Assembly: GCA_036397555.1 (NCBI GenBank)
Contig: DASWIS010000020.1
Location: 1 to 64,000 of the forward strand
Length of the DNA: 64,000 nt
Reading direction: 5' to 3'
Source of the DNA: Candidatus Zixiibacteriota bacterium
Lineage (GTDB): Bacteria > Zixibacteria > MSB-5A5 > WJJR01
Part shown: in pieces, positions 9,401-19,595 of the stretch
How positions within the stretch are numbered: position 1 is the first letter of the stretch
Layout: every line of letters begins with the position of its first letter
Program-made: the position numbers and the translations under genes
The notes under the pieces: generated by a model
Database searches by the model: none
What the model was told of the DNA's origin: nothing
The model's input: the letters and a program-made list of their open reading frames with translations, nothing else

Positions 9401-10188
9401 GATACCGGATTCTCACTTTACTCGCGCTGCTTCTGCTGAATGCACCGGCATACGCTGTCGATGCCGACTCGCTGATGGCGCAGTCGCACCAGGCATATTA
9501 TTACGCCGCCGATGGCGGTCAGGCGCGTGTCACCATGACGTTGACCGACAAGAAGGGGAACACGCGCATTCGCGAGTTTTGGATGCTGCGCCGCGATGTT
9601 GCCGATATGGGCGATCAGCGCTACTATACATACTTTCTCCAGCCCGCCGATGTCCGCCGCACCGCCTTTCTCGTGCACAAGAACGCCGCAGGCAATGACG
9701 ACCGGTGGCTGTATGTCCCGGCGCTCGACCTGGTCAAACGCATCGCCGCCGATGACCGGCGCACGTCGTTTGTCGGATCGGAATTCACTTATGAGGACGT
9801 CTCCGGGCGATTGCCGACATTGGACGCTCACACGTTGATCGGCGCCGACACACTGATGGGACATCACGCGCGAAAGATCAAGGCCGTGCCGAAGGATCCC
9901 GGCACGGCGGACTACGCCTATCGAATTGTCTGGGTCGATGACTCGACGATGCTGCCATTGCAGGAGGAATACTTCGACGGCAGGGACGCGCTGACACGGC
10001 GCTTCACGGTCGGCAAGATCGAGACGATCGACGGCTTCCCCACTGCGACCGAACGCACGATGGAGGATCTCAAAAACGGACGCAAGACGATGATCTCGTT
10101 TGACAATATCAGCTATACGACGATCCTGAAAGCCGACGACTTCAGTGAGCGGCTGTTGAAGAACCCACCAGCCGAGTATACGCGATAG
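9397..10188 (+). CDS. Outer-membrane lipoprotein-sorting (LolA-like) periplasmic protein
   Basis: 263 residues with a signal peptide ending near LNAPAYA. The sequence has the pattern of LolA-like proteins found beside MMPL exporters: an N-terminal MTLTDKKGNTRIREFW strand pair, then a WLYVPALDLVKRI stretch and EFTYEDVSGR. LolA/LolB-fold proteins carry acyl chains across the periplasm. Translation is coupled to the exporter by a 4-nt overlap, and the outer-membrane gene follows after 3 nt. It is probably the periplasmic shuttle of that unit; the cargo is unknown. Confidence 0.85.
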   Translation: MRYRILTLLALLLLNAPAYAVDADSLMAQSHQAYYYAADGGQARVTMTLTDKKGNTRIREFWMLRRDVADMGDQRYYTYFLQPADVRRTAFLVHKNAAGNDDRWLYVPALDLVKRIAADDRRTSFVGSEFTYEDVSGRLPTLDAHTLIGADTLMGHHARKIKAVPKDPGTADYAYRIVWVDDSTMLPLQEEYFDGRDALTRRFTVGKIETIDGFPTATERTMEDLKNGRKTMISFDNISYTTILKADDFSERLLKNPPAEYTR

Positions 10189-10191
10189 TAG

Positions 10192-11457
10192 ATGCGACCG
10201 ACCATCGGCATCATTGTATCCTCTGCTGTGATGTGCACAACAGCGCCGATTGTGATGGCGCAGCCTCAGTTGGGAGGATTCGTCGAGACGATTCAGGCGG
10301 TTCGAGTCGAATTCAATCGGGCACTGGACCCAAGCCGCGACTTTCTCGATTGGGATCATCCGCGCAGTGAAATTAGAAGCCAGCTTTCTATGCGCGATTC
10401 CCGCGAGCGCTCAGACATCTTCGTTCGCATTGACGTTATCGGCGACAATACCCAGAATTCTTCGTTTGTGACCAGCGTCGACTTGCGCGAAGCTTTCATT
10501 CTACTCCGTGCGGCTCGTTGGCTCGATATCAAAGCAGGGCAGCAGGTCGCGACTTGGGGTACCGGCGATCTCGTATTCGCCAACGACCTATTCCCCAAGG
10601 ACTGGGTTGCGTTCTTCGTCGGCCTGGATGACTCCTACCTTAAGCGACCGCAGAGTCTGCTGAGAATAAGCATCTACAGCGGCCGCACGACCTTCGAGTG
10701 GGCCGTATCGCCACGCTTCACGCAGGACAGAATCGAAGACCCGGACCGAATCTCACTGTATGACCCTCTTGCGCAGACGACTGTGGAGAGTGGCGTCAGC
10801 CGCTTTGTCACAGGACATGCGGAAACAGCAGCCCGGTTCGCGGGCCGTATTGGTGATTCCGAATGGGCACTGTACGGTTACTGGGGCCACTGGCCGGTGC
10901 CGGTCGGGGTCCAGTTTGATCAGGACAGCGCCTGGCTATACCATCCCGAACTCGCTGCATGGGGTGCCAGTATTCGTCTTCCACTGGGTTCGTTTCTCAG
11001 CCATGCCGAGTTTGCGTATTACCACTCGCTCGATGATCCACACGGGAACCATCCCTGGATCGCCAATTCCGAGCTTCGTGCCTTTGCCGGTACTGAGAAG
11101 AGTTTAGGGCGCGAATGGACTGCGGGCACCCAGTACTTCGTCATCTGGACGACGCCGGATAACCTGGCCGAGACAGATTCTCCCGGTGACGCGCCACGAT
11201 TCGACGAGTTGCGCTCGACCGCTACCGTGCGGATCACCAAGTGGGCGATGCACCAAACGTTGATGCTCTCCGTGTTCGCATTCTGGGGAATCACCGACCA
11301 GGATTATCATGCGCGCCCACTCGTGACCTATCTGTTCAGTGACGCGGTCAGCGTATCAGTCGGCGCATCGATTATCGGCGGTGACGAGATTTACACGACG
11401 TTCGGACAGTACCAGGGCAACTCGAATGCCTTTGCCCGATTGCGCTTCAGTTTTTAA
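10192..11457 (+). CDS. DUF1302-like outer-membrane beta-barrel protein
   Basis: 421 residues with a signal peptide ending at about residue 23 (VMAQP). Alternating hydrophobic/polar strands, aromatic-rich, and a terminal Phe (RLRFSF) mark an outer-membrane barrel. The segment GQQVATWGTGDLVFANDLFPKDW resembles DUF1302 proteins, which often sit beside RND exporters and LolA-like proteins. It is likely the outer-membrane part of the unit starting at 7019. Its GC content is visibly lower than that of its neighbours in places. A structure prediction would settle the strand count. Confidence 0.78.
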   Translation: MRPTIGIIVSSAVMCTTAPIVMAQPQLGGFVETIQAVRVEFNRALDPSRDFLDWDHPRSEIRSQLSMRDSRERSDIFVRIDVIGDNTQNSSFVTSVDLREAFILLRAARWLDIKAGQQVATWGTGDLVFANDLFPKDWVAFFVGLDDSYLKRPQSLLRISIYSGRTTFEWAVSPRFTQDRIEDPDRISLYDPLAQTTVESGVSRFVTGHAETAARFAGRIGDSEWALYGYWGHWPVPVGVQFDQDSAWLYHPELAAWGASIRLPLGSFLSHAEFAYYHSLDDPHGNHPWIANSELRAFAGTEKSLGREWTAGTQYFVIWTTPDNLAETDSPGDAPRFDELRSTATVRITKWAMHQTLMLSVFAFWGITDQDYHARPLVTYLFSDAVSVSVGASIIGGDEIYTTFGQYQGNSNAFARLRFSF

Positions 11458-11492
11458 GGCTTGCCCTATCGTGAGTCTGGGAGGAAACACAG

Positions 11493-11705
11493 ATGTCATT
11501 GGAACGGGTCATCCGCGCCATCGCCGGCACGTTCGTGCTGGCCAGTCTCGCCCTCGGCTGGTTTGTCAGCCCCTACTTTTTCCTGTTCACGGCCTTCGTC
11601 GGCGCCAACCTGCTGCAATCGGCATTTACCAAATGGTGCCTGATGGAGGACATCCTCAGGAAGACCGTCTTTACCGAACGACAAGGCGGCAACATCCCGG
11701 CCTGA
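11493..11705 (+). CDS. DUF2892 (YgaP-type) small membrane protein
   Basis: 70 residues with two transmembrane segments, about residues 10-27 and 30-47, and Cys in KWCLMEDIL, typical of DUF2892 proteins. A good ribosome site (GGGAGGA) precedes the ATG. In other bacteria this domain is found alone or fused to rhodanese domains. Function is unknown. It is downstream of the outer-membrane gene and convergent with the large histidine kinase. Confidence 0.85.
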   Translation: MSLERVIRAIAGTFVLASLALGWFVSPYFFLFTAFVGANLLQSAFTKWCLMEDILRKTVFTERQGGNIPA

Positions 11706-11756
11706 TGGGCGATACGACCGGATGTGATCGGCGTGCGGCAGACTGAGCCGCCGGGT

Positions 11757-14700
11757 TTAGCCGCGTGACGTGGTGACGGATGCGGGCCGACCGCCGTTGT
11801 CGGAGTGCAGGGCCGCGTGGATGGCGTTGGCCAGAGCGGGCAGCCGGACCGGTTTGGGCAAAAACTGACGCACGCCGAGATTGATCGCATCTTCGACGCG
11901 ATCCCCGGACGCGTAACCCGACAGAACAATCGCCTTTTGTTGCGGATGTGTCCGACAGATGCGTGCATAAGTCTCGGCCCCGTCGATCCCGTCCATGATC
12001 ATGTCCAAAATCAACAGATCGAATGACTGCCGGGCGGCCAGATCGACGGCTTCTTCGCCGCAGGTCGCCAGGGTGACGGTATAGCCGAGGCGCTCCAGCG
12101 CCGTGTGTGCGAGCCGGCGCTGCAAAGGATCGTCATCGGCGACGAGAATGTGTTCATTATGTCCATGCGGGATTTCGTCGGGGTCGTCGGCCGCCACATC
12201 GAGCGTGCGCTCCACGGGAAGATAGAGACGGAAGGTCGTGCCGACATGCGGCGTAGATTCGACATCGATGTATCCATCGTGATCATGGACGACCGAATGG
12301 ACGACTGCCAGTCCCAATCCGCTGCCCCGCCGCTTGTCGCTTGACTTGGTCGTAAAAAACGGATCGAAGATCTTGTTGGTGATCCCCGGATCGATTCCGC
12401 CGCCGGTGTCCCCGACCGACCAGAGGACATACTCACCGGCGGGAATCAACTCATACCGCTGGACATCAGTGTCGAGATAGACCAATTCGGTTTTGAGCGT
12501 GAGTGTGCCGTCGTTACCCATCGCTTCATGCGCGTTTTGAATCAGATTGGCGATGACACGGGCCAGTTGTGCACGCCCGCCGCGCGCCGGCAACAGATCG
12601 CTTCCGAGTCGACAGTCGACCGTGATCGATTCGGGTATCTCCAGTGTCCGCAACGTCCGCTCGGTCAGGGCGTTCATGTCAACCGCTTCGATGTTGTAAT
12701 GTCCGCGCCGCGAGAGGGTCAACAACTGCTGGTTGATCTCCGCCATTTGCGTGGCGGCGTCTTCGATGTCGCCCAACATGCGCGCGACGGGGCTGTCCGG
12801 CTCGATCTGCATGCGGATCAATTCCGGATAGGCCAGGACCGGCCCTAACAAATTGTTGAAATCGTGCGCGATTTGCCCGGCCAGTTGGCCCGCCGCCTCC
12901 AGACGACGCGCCCGGGACAGTTGCATCTCGGCCTCTTTGCGTTCGGTGACATCTTCGGAAATACCGGCCAGACGGTAGACACGACCCGACTCATCGTGAA
13001 TGGGAAATGCGCGATCGTGAATCCACCGCTCGGTGCCGTCGGGGAGCCGGAGTCGGTATTCGATGTCGTAGTTGCCCGATTCCGCATCACGGACAAACGC
13101 CCGATACGCGCGGTCACGGTCATCGGGGTGTATGCTGTCGGCCCAACTGCGCGAGTCATCGTAGAGACTTTGGCAGGTCCGCCCCCAGACACGCTCATAC
13201 GCCGGGCTGACATAGACGACGCGATTGTTCGACCAATCCGTGAGCCAGAAAACCTCGTCGATCGTCTCCGACATCTGGCGAAAGCGCTCTTCGCTGTCGC
13301 GCAGCGCACGCTGCGCGCGCATCGTGTCGGTGACGTCGGTGGCGCTGACCGTCAGCGCCACGACCCGTTCGCCCTGCCGGATCGGTCCGACCCGGCATGC
13401 GAAGTAGCGGACTCCCTCGCCGCCCGGTGTGTATGAACATTCATAAAAGTCGGGCTGGCCCGAATTCAGCACGCGCTGGTAACAGGCACGGGCGATCTCC
13501 GCATTGCGGTCATCGAGAAAGTCGGTAATCCTGCTCCCGATGACCTCCGACACCAACAGATCGGACACGGTACGATTGATGAAGACGATGCGAAACTCCG
13601 GATCAATGATGATCACGTAGTCTGCGGAGTTCTCGGCAATGCTGCGCCACTTCTGTTCGGAGTCGCTGAGCGCCTCGCGCGCGTGCTGGTGACGAATGGC
13701 GATCCCGGCCAGATGGCGGGCTGTCTCCAGCAGGCGTCGCTGAAACGCCGTTGGCTTTGCCGTGTGCGTGAACGTGATTCCGAACGTGGCGACGACCGAT
13801 TGCGACTCGGAGAGAATCGGAATCGACCAGCACGCACGGATACCCAGTGCCTCGGCCTCCGCGCGCAGATCGTGCCAACGATCGTCGGTGCGGATGTCCT
13901 CGACAAAGACAGCCGTGCCGGTGTAAGCGGCCGCGCCGCACGAGCCGGACGCGGGTCCGGGGGTCAATGAGGCGAGCGCTGCGGTCATGGGCGGCGGCAG
14001 ACTCGGACCGGCGTAGAGCTTAAGGTTTCGATCCTCCGGGTCCAACAACATGACCGAGCACAACGCACCCGGCATGACCCGCTCCACGTGGCGACACAGC
14101 GCGTTCAGGACATCAGCAAGCGATCCACTCATGGCAATGCGTTCAAGGATGCGCTGCTGCAGCTCGGAGAGCTGCTCGCTCTGTTTGCGCTCGGTGGCAT
14201 CGACGGCGATCCCGACGGTACCGGTGATGCGGCCCTGATCGTTGCGCAACGGCTCGACGTGGGACTGGAAGATTCGCTCGTGCCAACCGATTTCCGCCGA
14301 GACGGATTCGCCGGTGAGCGCACGTCGGTGTGTTTCCAGCGCCTGTGAGACGGCTTCCGGCGCGCTGAACATACCGGCCACGCTCTGTCCGACAATCGAC
14401 GTTGGGTCCAGCTTCAGTGTCCGCAGGGCCGCCCCGGTCACCGTCATCAGGTTTAACTGCCGATCGGTCGTCCAGAGGACGGCAGGAATTTGTTCGGTCG
14501 AAAGCCGAAGGCGGACCTCCCGTTCGCGCAACTCATCCTCGCTGCGCTTGCGTTCGAGCGCGTTGGCGATGATTTCGCCGACGATCCGTAGTAAGGCAAT
14601 GTCATCCTCACCCCAATGTTTCTCGGTGCGCACCGAGTCGAATCCGACGAAGCCCACCAGCGTGTGGCGGCAGACCATCGGCACGCAGATCAGCGATTGG

Positions 14701-15707
14701 ATGCCCCCCGATTCGAAAATAGCGCGCTCCGAGGAAGCGGCGGCGGGCAGATCGCGGACGCGCGGCACGTGCATCACGTCAAACGCGCGCATCCGTTCCA
14801 TGCCCCACGGCAGGCTGGTCGCCGGCAGCCGCTGCAGTTCGTGCATCTGCGGCGGAATGCCGGGCGCGCACCATTCGTGCGTGTTGGTCATCGTCGACGC
14901 ATCGCCCGAGAAGGAAAATACATAGGCGCGATCGACACCCGCGATCTCGCCGACCGCGCGCAGCGCATTGTTGATCCCCTCGTCCATCTGGCCAATCGGC
15001 ATGTTGATGAATCGCGCCGAAATCATGGCGATCAGATTCAGCAGGCCGCGGTGGTGCCGCGATGCGGCCTCGTGCAGTTGCCGCTCCAACTCAGCCGACG
15101 CACGTTCGGCGAACAGCGTCAGCAGGGATCGTGCGGCTTCGCCGTCGCGGATGGGACGATGATCCGCTGCCGCCAGCAGCCCGATCGTGCGTCCGTCGGT
15201 CCCGATCAGCGGCACTGCCAGTAAGCTGTCCGCCTCCAGTTCCTGCATGAGCCGGCCGGAAGCCTGGCGTGACTTCAGTGACTGTGGATAGAATGCGACG
15301 GTGCGCCGCAGGATCGGTTCCAGCAATGTCCCACGCAGTTCGAAATCGAAGTTGTCACGAGACTGACCGTCGTGATAGACCGCCAGTGTCTGGGCGTACG
15401 AGAGTGAATCGTCCCGCATCCGCGCGACGACGACCGATGACACGCCCAGTGCGGATGCCAGCGAACGGACCAGCAAGCTGAAAAACTCTTCGCTGCTGGC
15501 TGCATTCGACGTACCGGCGATGACCCCCAGAACCCGTTCGTTCTGGTGCAAGACATTCCCGCTGGTTGCCGAATTGCTATCAGGCAAATGCGAATGATCG
15601 CACGCGCCGGACGCAGCTCCCTCACCCGTCGTAGCGCGTCGATCGGTCTCCTGATTTTCGAACATTAACCGAGGCATGGACGCTGTTCCGCACGCAGAGA
15701 CGAACAC
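11757..15707 (-). CDS. Hybrid sensor histidine kinase, GAF-GAF-PAS-GAF-PAS-PAS-HisKA-HATPase-REC
   Basis: 1316 residues without clear transmembrane segments, so probably a cytosolic sensor. In order: GAF (about 60-215), GAF (225-395), PAS (400-525), GAF (530-690), PAS (700-815), PAS (825-935, ending DVTERKEAE), HisKA with the phospho-acceptor motif GQIAHDFNN, HATPase_c with NLIQNAHEAM, DTGGGI and GSGLGLAVVHS, then a receiver domain with LVADDD and the phospho-acceptor Asp in LLILDMIMDG. The GTG at 15707 opens the frame; ATGs at 15677 or 15665 are equally possible because no strong ribosome site is seen. No cognate regulator is adjacent. Confidence 0.93.
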   Translation of the reverse strand: MFVSACGTASMPRLMFENQETDRRATTGEGAASGACDHSHLPDSNSATSGNVLHQNERVLGVIAGTSNAASSEEFFSLLVRSLASALGVSSVVVARMRDDSLSYAQTLAVYHDGQSRDNFDFELRGTLLEPILRRTVAFYPQSLKSRQASGRLMQELEADSLLAVPLIGTDGRTIGLLAAADHRPIRDGEAARSLLTLFAERASAELERQLHEAASRHHRGLLNLIAMISARFINMPIGQMDEGINNALRAVGEIAGVDRAYVFSFSGDASTMTNTHEWCAPGIPPQMHELQRLPATSLPWGMERMRAFDVMHVPRVRDLPAAASSERAIFESGGIQSLICVPMVCRHTLVGFVGFDSVRTEKHWGEDDIALLRIVGEIIANALERKRSEDELREREVRLRLSTEQIPAVLWTTDRQLNLMTVTGAALRTLKLDPTSIVGQSVAGMFSAPEAVSQALETHRRALTGESVSAEIGWHERIFQSHVEPLRNDQGRITGTVGIAVDATERKQSEQLSELQQRILERIAMSGSLADVLNALCRHVERVMPGALCSVMLLDPEDRNLKLYAGPSLPPPMTAALASLTPGPASGSCGAAAYTGTAVFVEDIRTDDRWHDLRAEAEALGIRACWSIPILSESQSVVATFGITFTHTAKPTAFQRRLLETARHLAGIAIRHQHAREALSDSEQKWRSIAENSADYVIIIDPEFRIVFINRTVSDLLVSEVIGSRITDFLDDRNAEIARACYQRVLNSGQPDFYECSYTPGGEGVRYFACRVGPIRQGERVVALTVSATDVTDTMRAQRALRDSEERFRQMSETIDEVFWLTDWSNNRVVYVSPAYERVWGRTCQSLYDDSRSWADSIHPDDRDRAYRAFVRDAESGNYDIEYRLRLPDGTERWIHDRAFPIHDESGRVYRLAGISEDVTERKEAEMQLSRARRLEAAGQLAGQIAHDFNNLLGPVLAYPELIRMQIEPDSPVARMLGDIEDAATQMAEINQQLLTLSRRGHYNIEAVDMNALTERTLRTLEIPESITVDCRLGSDLLPARGGRAQLARVIANLIQNAHEAMGNDGTLTLKTELVYLDTDVQRYELIPAGEYVLWSVGDTGGGIDPGITNKIFDPFFTTKSSDKRRGSGLGLAVVHSVVHDHDGYIDVESTPHVGTTFRLYLPVERTLDVAADDPDEIPHGHNEHILVADDDPLQRRLAHTALERLGYTVTLATCGEEAVDLAARQSFDLLILDMIMDGIDGAETYARICRTHPQQKAIVLSGYASGDRVEDAINLGVRQFLPKPVRLPALANAIHAALHSDNGGRPASVTTSRG

Positions 15708-16125
15708 GCGACGGCGAATACCCCGCCGTCGTTGATGCTCCCTTCAAGGATCGAATGAGCCCCTTTGTCCGCCCACACACTGCGAGGCTCCTTCATAGTT
15801 TTCGGCACCAACTTGGTGTGGTATTAACGGTTGGCGTCCGGTTGGGCCGCGCCCGTAACGCGTGCGGACGAATGACCTCTCGCAACCTACTTCATCCCGC
15901 AGGAATCCCGATTCCGATGGTCCCCTGACGATTTGCGAGCGACCGCCGCCAAGGCCCAGGCACTTATCGCTCGATGTAACCCGTTGTGCGGCATTCAGGT
16001 CGACTGATTCTGCAAGCGCCCAAGTCGCGGACGGACAGATTGTGGGGAATAATCCCAAGCTTCGTATGTTATTGCATTGAAGGTCGACCCTCCCCGACCG
16101 GCGGCAAGCTACGTTCGATTCCAGC
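15708..16125. other. Divergent intergenic region, no gene seen
   Basis: 418 bp between the histidine kinase (minus) and the beta-propeller-like gene (plus). The minus frame that is open through it has no family features and no ribosome site. It presumably holds both promoters, but I find no consensus -35/-10 pair, no terminator and no repeat. Confidence 0.5.
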
Positions 16126-18483
16126 GTGCACAGAGTTGACGTGAGGTCCAAGAGGCATCCGACGAAATGCGGGTTAGCGCTCAGGCGACTGCCGGCGGCA
16201 GCGAGTGCTCTGTTGGCGCTGGTAGCCCTCTTCTTGTTCCAGACCTGCGGGGGTGATGGAGCAATCGGGCCGGGACAGGGGACTGAACCCGCAAGCAATC
16301 TCTATATCCTCGACATTGCGTCGGGGTTTTCCCTGGCGGACGTCAGCGACTCAACCTGCCTGATCACAAGAACTGCGGAAGCGTCGGTCTTGTCCGCCGG
16401 CGACATCATTGCCAGCGGATCGGGATTGGGATTTCTCCGACGGATCACCGCGATCTCCGATACCGGGGGCGCGTGGTTTTGCGCGACGGAGCCGGCGTCG
16501 CTGACCGATGCGATCCGCAACGGCTCGTATCACGCGGCGCTCGCACTTCCCGTGTTTTCGGGCACCGATGAACTGCCGACAGAAATCGTTTCCGCCCGGC
16601 TTCTTGATCTTCATCCGGACATTCTGATGACGTCAGCAGGGCTGGATTTGACCGGTCTGAGCCCGCTGGGCGACGACAAGAGCACGCAGAGTGACCTGCG
16701 TCTGGTCGCGGGCGGCATACGCTTCGACCCGTCGCTCGACATTGCGGCGACGATCGACGACGGAACACTCAATGAGCTTTTGGCGTTGGCCGGAGGCAAA
16801 ATCACCTTCTGGGCCGATGTCGTATGGGCGGCTGCAGGAGCGCACGAGCAAAGCGGAGAAATCCCATTAGCGGCGTTCGAGCATGTGTTGTCGCACCGTG
16901 TCGGGCCATTGCCCGTGGTATCGGTCGCAACGACGCGTCTGTTCCTGGAATACTCGGTGGCCGCCGTAAAACCCGACTCCGTGCGTTTTGGCCTGAGCAC
17001 CAGCGCGACGCCGCTGGTCGGTGCCCGCACACGAAACGACAACTGGATCGAGGTGTGGAACCCGGTCCGGACGGTCGACGCGCACCCATTTATCTGGTAC
17101 GAACGCGGCGGCCTCTCATGCCGTCTGGCGGTGCGGGCGGAGATGCAGGTCGCCTACTATGACCAGCCGCCCAGTCTGATCATGGACCTGACACCAACGA
17201 CGTCGTTCAGCGGCACGATCGATGAGGGCGTACGATGGCGCTGGCGCTACGAAGGCGGCGTGCACGGCGGTGTCAATCTGGACGCGACCGCGCTGTCGCC
17301 GTCGATACCGGCGTTTGCAGCGGACTTTCAAGATGCGGAGGCGCAGATCGCCGCAGATTCCGGGCGTGTGATCGATACATGGCAGCGCTCGTTCGGCGGA
17401 TCGGGACAGGATTGGGCCGAACAAGTCGTGCCGACTCCCGACGGCGGATACGTGATCGTCGGATCGACCGACTCGAAGGGTAACGGCAAGACCGATATCT
17501 ACCTGATGAAGCTGAGCGCCGACGGCCAGATGGAGTGGGATCGCACAATCGGGGGCGCCGACGACGATTACGGATACTCGGTGGCGTCGGCCTCCGACGG
17601 CGGCTACATGGTCACCGGCGAAACACAGTCGTACGGAGGCGCCACGCAACTGGTCTACGTCGAACGCGTCGATGCGTTCGGGCAGAGGGTGTGGTACGGC
17701 TGGTGGGGCTGGCATGGGTCAGGACGCCGCGTCATTGCCACGCAGGACGGCGGCTGGATGATCACCGGCCTGGGGCGTCTGAAACTTCCGCAGACGCTGG
17801 GCTTGTACCTGTTAAAGCTCGACGACACCGGCTATCGCCAATGGGACACGTCGTACACGGACGTAACGATGGGCCACTCGGTCGTGCAGCTGTCCAACGG
17901 CGATTATGCCGTCACCGGATACGTCGATGCGCCCTATACCTACTCCGACCTGATGTTGCAGCGATTCGACTCACGCGGCCATCGGCTCTGGAGCCGGCGC
18001 TTCGGGGGAAACCGTCTTGAGGTCGGGGAGGATATCGTGACCACAAACGACGGTGATCTCGTGTTCGCCGGACACAGTCAGGTGCTGTATCAAAACAATA
18101 CGATCGATTTTCTCTATCGCACGACCGGCGATGGCATCCTGCGTTGGTCGGGGTTTTCCGGAAACAGCGGAACATACTCCCACAAAACGGCACAGGCGGT
18201 TGCCATCGTTCCCGGCGAAGAATTTGTCATGGCGGGCTGGCAGAAGCTGGAAAGCAGTCTGGATCGCGATATTCACCTGGTGAAAGTCGACTACTTCGGC
18301 AAGCGGCTATGGGATGTTGCCCTCGGGGGACCCAACGACGACGAAGCCGCATCCGTGGCCGCGACGCTTGACGGCGGGTTGATAGTCGCCGGCAAGACCA
18401 AAACATCGTTGGGCGATCAGGACATTTATATCATCAAAGCCGACGACCGCGGCCAGGTCGGCGGCCCGATCACCGGTCCATAA
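16126..18483 (+). CDS. Secreted beta-propeller-like repeat protein
   Basis: 785 residues. A hydrophobic segment at about residues 22-40 followed by QTCGG is a signal peptide, perhaps a non-canonical lipobox. The GTG start at 16126 is tentative; a GTG at 16141 is also possible. The N-terminal 400 residues are unassigned. The C-terminal half has about seven repeats of roughly 50 residues built on a (Gly-rich, D/G) - VVPTPDGGYVIVGST - DIYLMKLSADGQ - W pattern, as in delta-60/SBBP-type repeats that form beta-propellers. Such proteins are exported; binding or catalytic function is unknown. Confidence 0.8.
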   Translation: MHRVDVRSKRHPTKCGLALRRLPAAASALLALVALFLFQTCGGDGAIGPGQGTEPASNLYILDIASGFSLADVSDSTCLITRTAEASVLSAGDIIASGSGLGFLRRITAISDTGGAWFCATEPASLTDAIRNGSYHAALALPVFSGTDELPTEIVSARLLDLHPDILMTSAGLDLTGLSPLGDDKSTQSDLRLVAGGIRFDPSLDIAATIDDGTLNELLALAGGKITFWADVVWAAAGAHEQSGEIPLAAFEHVLSHRVGPLPVVSVATTRLFLEYSVAAVKPDSVRFGLSTSATPLVGARTRNDNWIEVWNPVRTVDAHPFIWYERGGLSCRLAVRAEMQVAYYDQPPSLIMDLTPTTSFSGTIDEGVRWRWRYEGGVHGGVNLDATALSPSIPAFAADFQDAEAQIAADSGRVIDTWQRSFGGSGQDWAEQVVPTPDGGYVIVGSTDSKGNGKTDIYLMKLSADGQMEWDRTIGGADDDYGYSVASASDGGYMVTGETQSYGGATQLVYVERVDAFGQRVWYGWWGWHGSGRRVIATQDGGWMITGLGRLKLPQTLGLYLLKLDDTGYRQWDTSYTDVTMGHSVVQLSNGDYAVTGYVDAPYTYSDLMLQRFDSRGHRLWSRRFGGNRLEVGEDIVTTNDGDLVFAGHSQVLYQNNTIDFLYRTTGDGILRWSGFSGNSGTYSHKTAQAVAIVPGEEFVMAGWQKLESSLDRDIHLVKVDYFGKRLWDVALGGPNDDEAASVAATLDGGLIVAGKTKTSLGDQDIYIIKADDRGQVGGPITGP

Positions 18484-18563
18484 TCTCCCTGCCATCTCAA
18501 GCTCGCTCATCAACCAACGATCCTCAGACGCACGCGGTTGTTGCCGGAGGGAATGCCGCTTGT

Positions 18564-19595
18564 GTGCTTGCGCCCGAAAACGCATCGTGGCCGTGCGGGA
18601 TGCTGATGACCAAGGCGAAACTCGACCAACTGCTCGAATCGAGCGATTCGGTTTACGCCGCCGGTTATTCCTCGCGCGGTCCCGATGATGCGCGCCTGGG
18701 TGACGTGATCGTCCTCGATACGCCGGATGCGGCTGCGTTGCGCGCGGACGAAGTTGTCGTGATCGGCTTTCCGCAGGATGAAGGGGTACGTCGCAACTTC
18801 GGACGTCCCGGCGCCGCCGCCGGACCCGATGCGATCCGTTCGCACTTTGCGCGCTTGGTCGCACCCCACGAAATCGGCACGATACGGGACTGGGGGAATG
18901 TCCGTTGCAACGATGACCTCGAAGCAACGCAGGCGGCCCTTGGCGCGGTTGTATCAGCCGTGCTCCGGGCCGAGGCATTTCCGCTGATCATCGGCGGCGG
19001 GCACGAAACCGCCTTCGGGCATTTCTTAGGTTACGCGGAGCTCAAGCGGCGCTGCGGTGTCGTCAATCTCGATGCGCATCTCGATGTCCGTCCGTTGCGC
19101 AACGGCAAGGCACACAGCGGCTCACCATTTCGCCAGATGGCCGAGAGTAAAGATTTTGCCCTGACACCCGGCGGCTACTTGTGCATCGGGGTTCAAGAAC
19201 AGTCCAACAATGCGGCGGCGTTCGAGTTTATCAGGACCAGGCAGTTTCAATGGTTGAGTACAGGCGATGCGATGACCCGTGACATCGGCAGCGCCATTGA
19301 TGCCTTCGCAGGCGCTCTCAGGCGGGCCGGCGCTTCGTTGATGATGTCGGTCGATCTGGATTGTGTCCGTCAGTCCGATTCGCCCGGTGTCTCGGCGCCC
19401 TCTCCGGTTGGCTTCACATCAGAGCGAATCATCGAATTGGCGCATCGGGTCATGCAGCATCCGGTTGCCAGTGTCGATATCTCCGAATGCAACCCAGCAC
19501 TCGACCGCGACGGACAGACTGCGCGCCTGGCCGCACTGATCGCATACGAAATCATCCGATCCCGAAGTGAGAGCGGCAGGAGCAGACGTGGGTAG
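18564..19595 (+). CDS. Arginase/agmatinase-family ureohydrolase, formimidoylglutamase-like
   Basis: 343 residues. The binuclear manganese ligands are all visible: GGGHET, NLDAHLDVR and SVDLDCV. The N-terminal GFPQDEGVRRNFGRPGAAAGPDAIR and the later SDSPGVSAPSPVGF are closest to formimidoylglutamases (HutG), which hydrolyse N-formimino-glutamate in histidine breakdown, but no other hut gene is in the window, so agmatinase or another ureohydrolase remains possible. A GTG at 18564 with GGAGGG 12 nt upstream is used; ATGs at 18600 and 18606 are alternatives. It overlaps the Smr gene downstream. Confidence 0.85.
   Translation: MLAPENASWPCGMLMTKAKLDQLLESSDSVYAAGYSSRGPDDARLGDVIVLDTPDAAALRADEVVVIGFPQDEGVRRNFGRPGAAAGPDAIRSHFARLVAPHEIGTIRDWGNVRCNDDLEATQAALGAVVSAVLRAEAFPLIIGGGHETAFGHFLGYAELKRRCGVVNLDAHLDVRPLRNGKAHSGSPFRQMAESKDFALTPGGYLCIGVQEQSNNAAAFEFIRTRQFQWLSTGDAMTRDIGSAIDAFAGALRRAGASLMMSVDLDCVRQSDSPGVSAPSPVGFTSERIIELAHRVMQHPVASVDISECNPALDRDGQTARLAALIAYEIIRSRSESGRSRRG

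Noticed and set aside
15744-16298. 184-residue frame on the minus strand upstream of the histidine kinase
   Set aside because: No ribosome site, no recognisable family, and it overlaps the start of the plus-strand beta-propeller-like gene.
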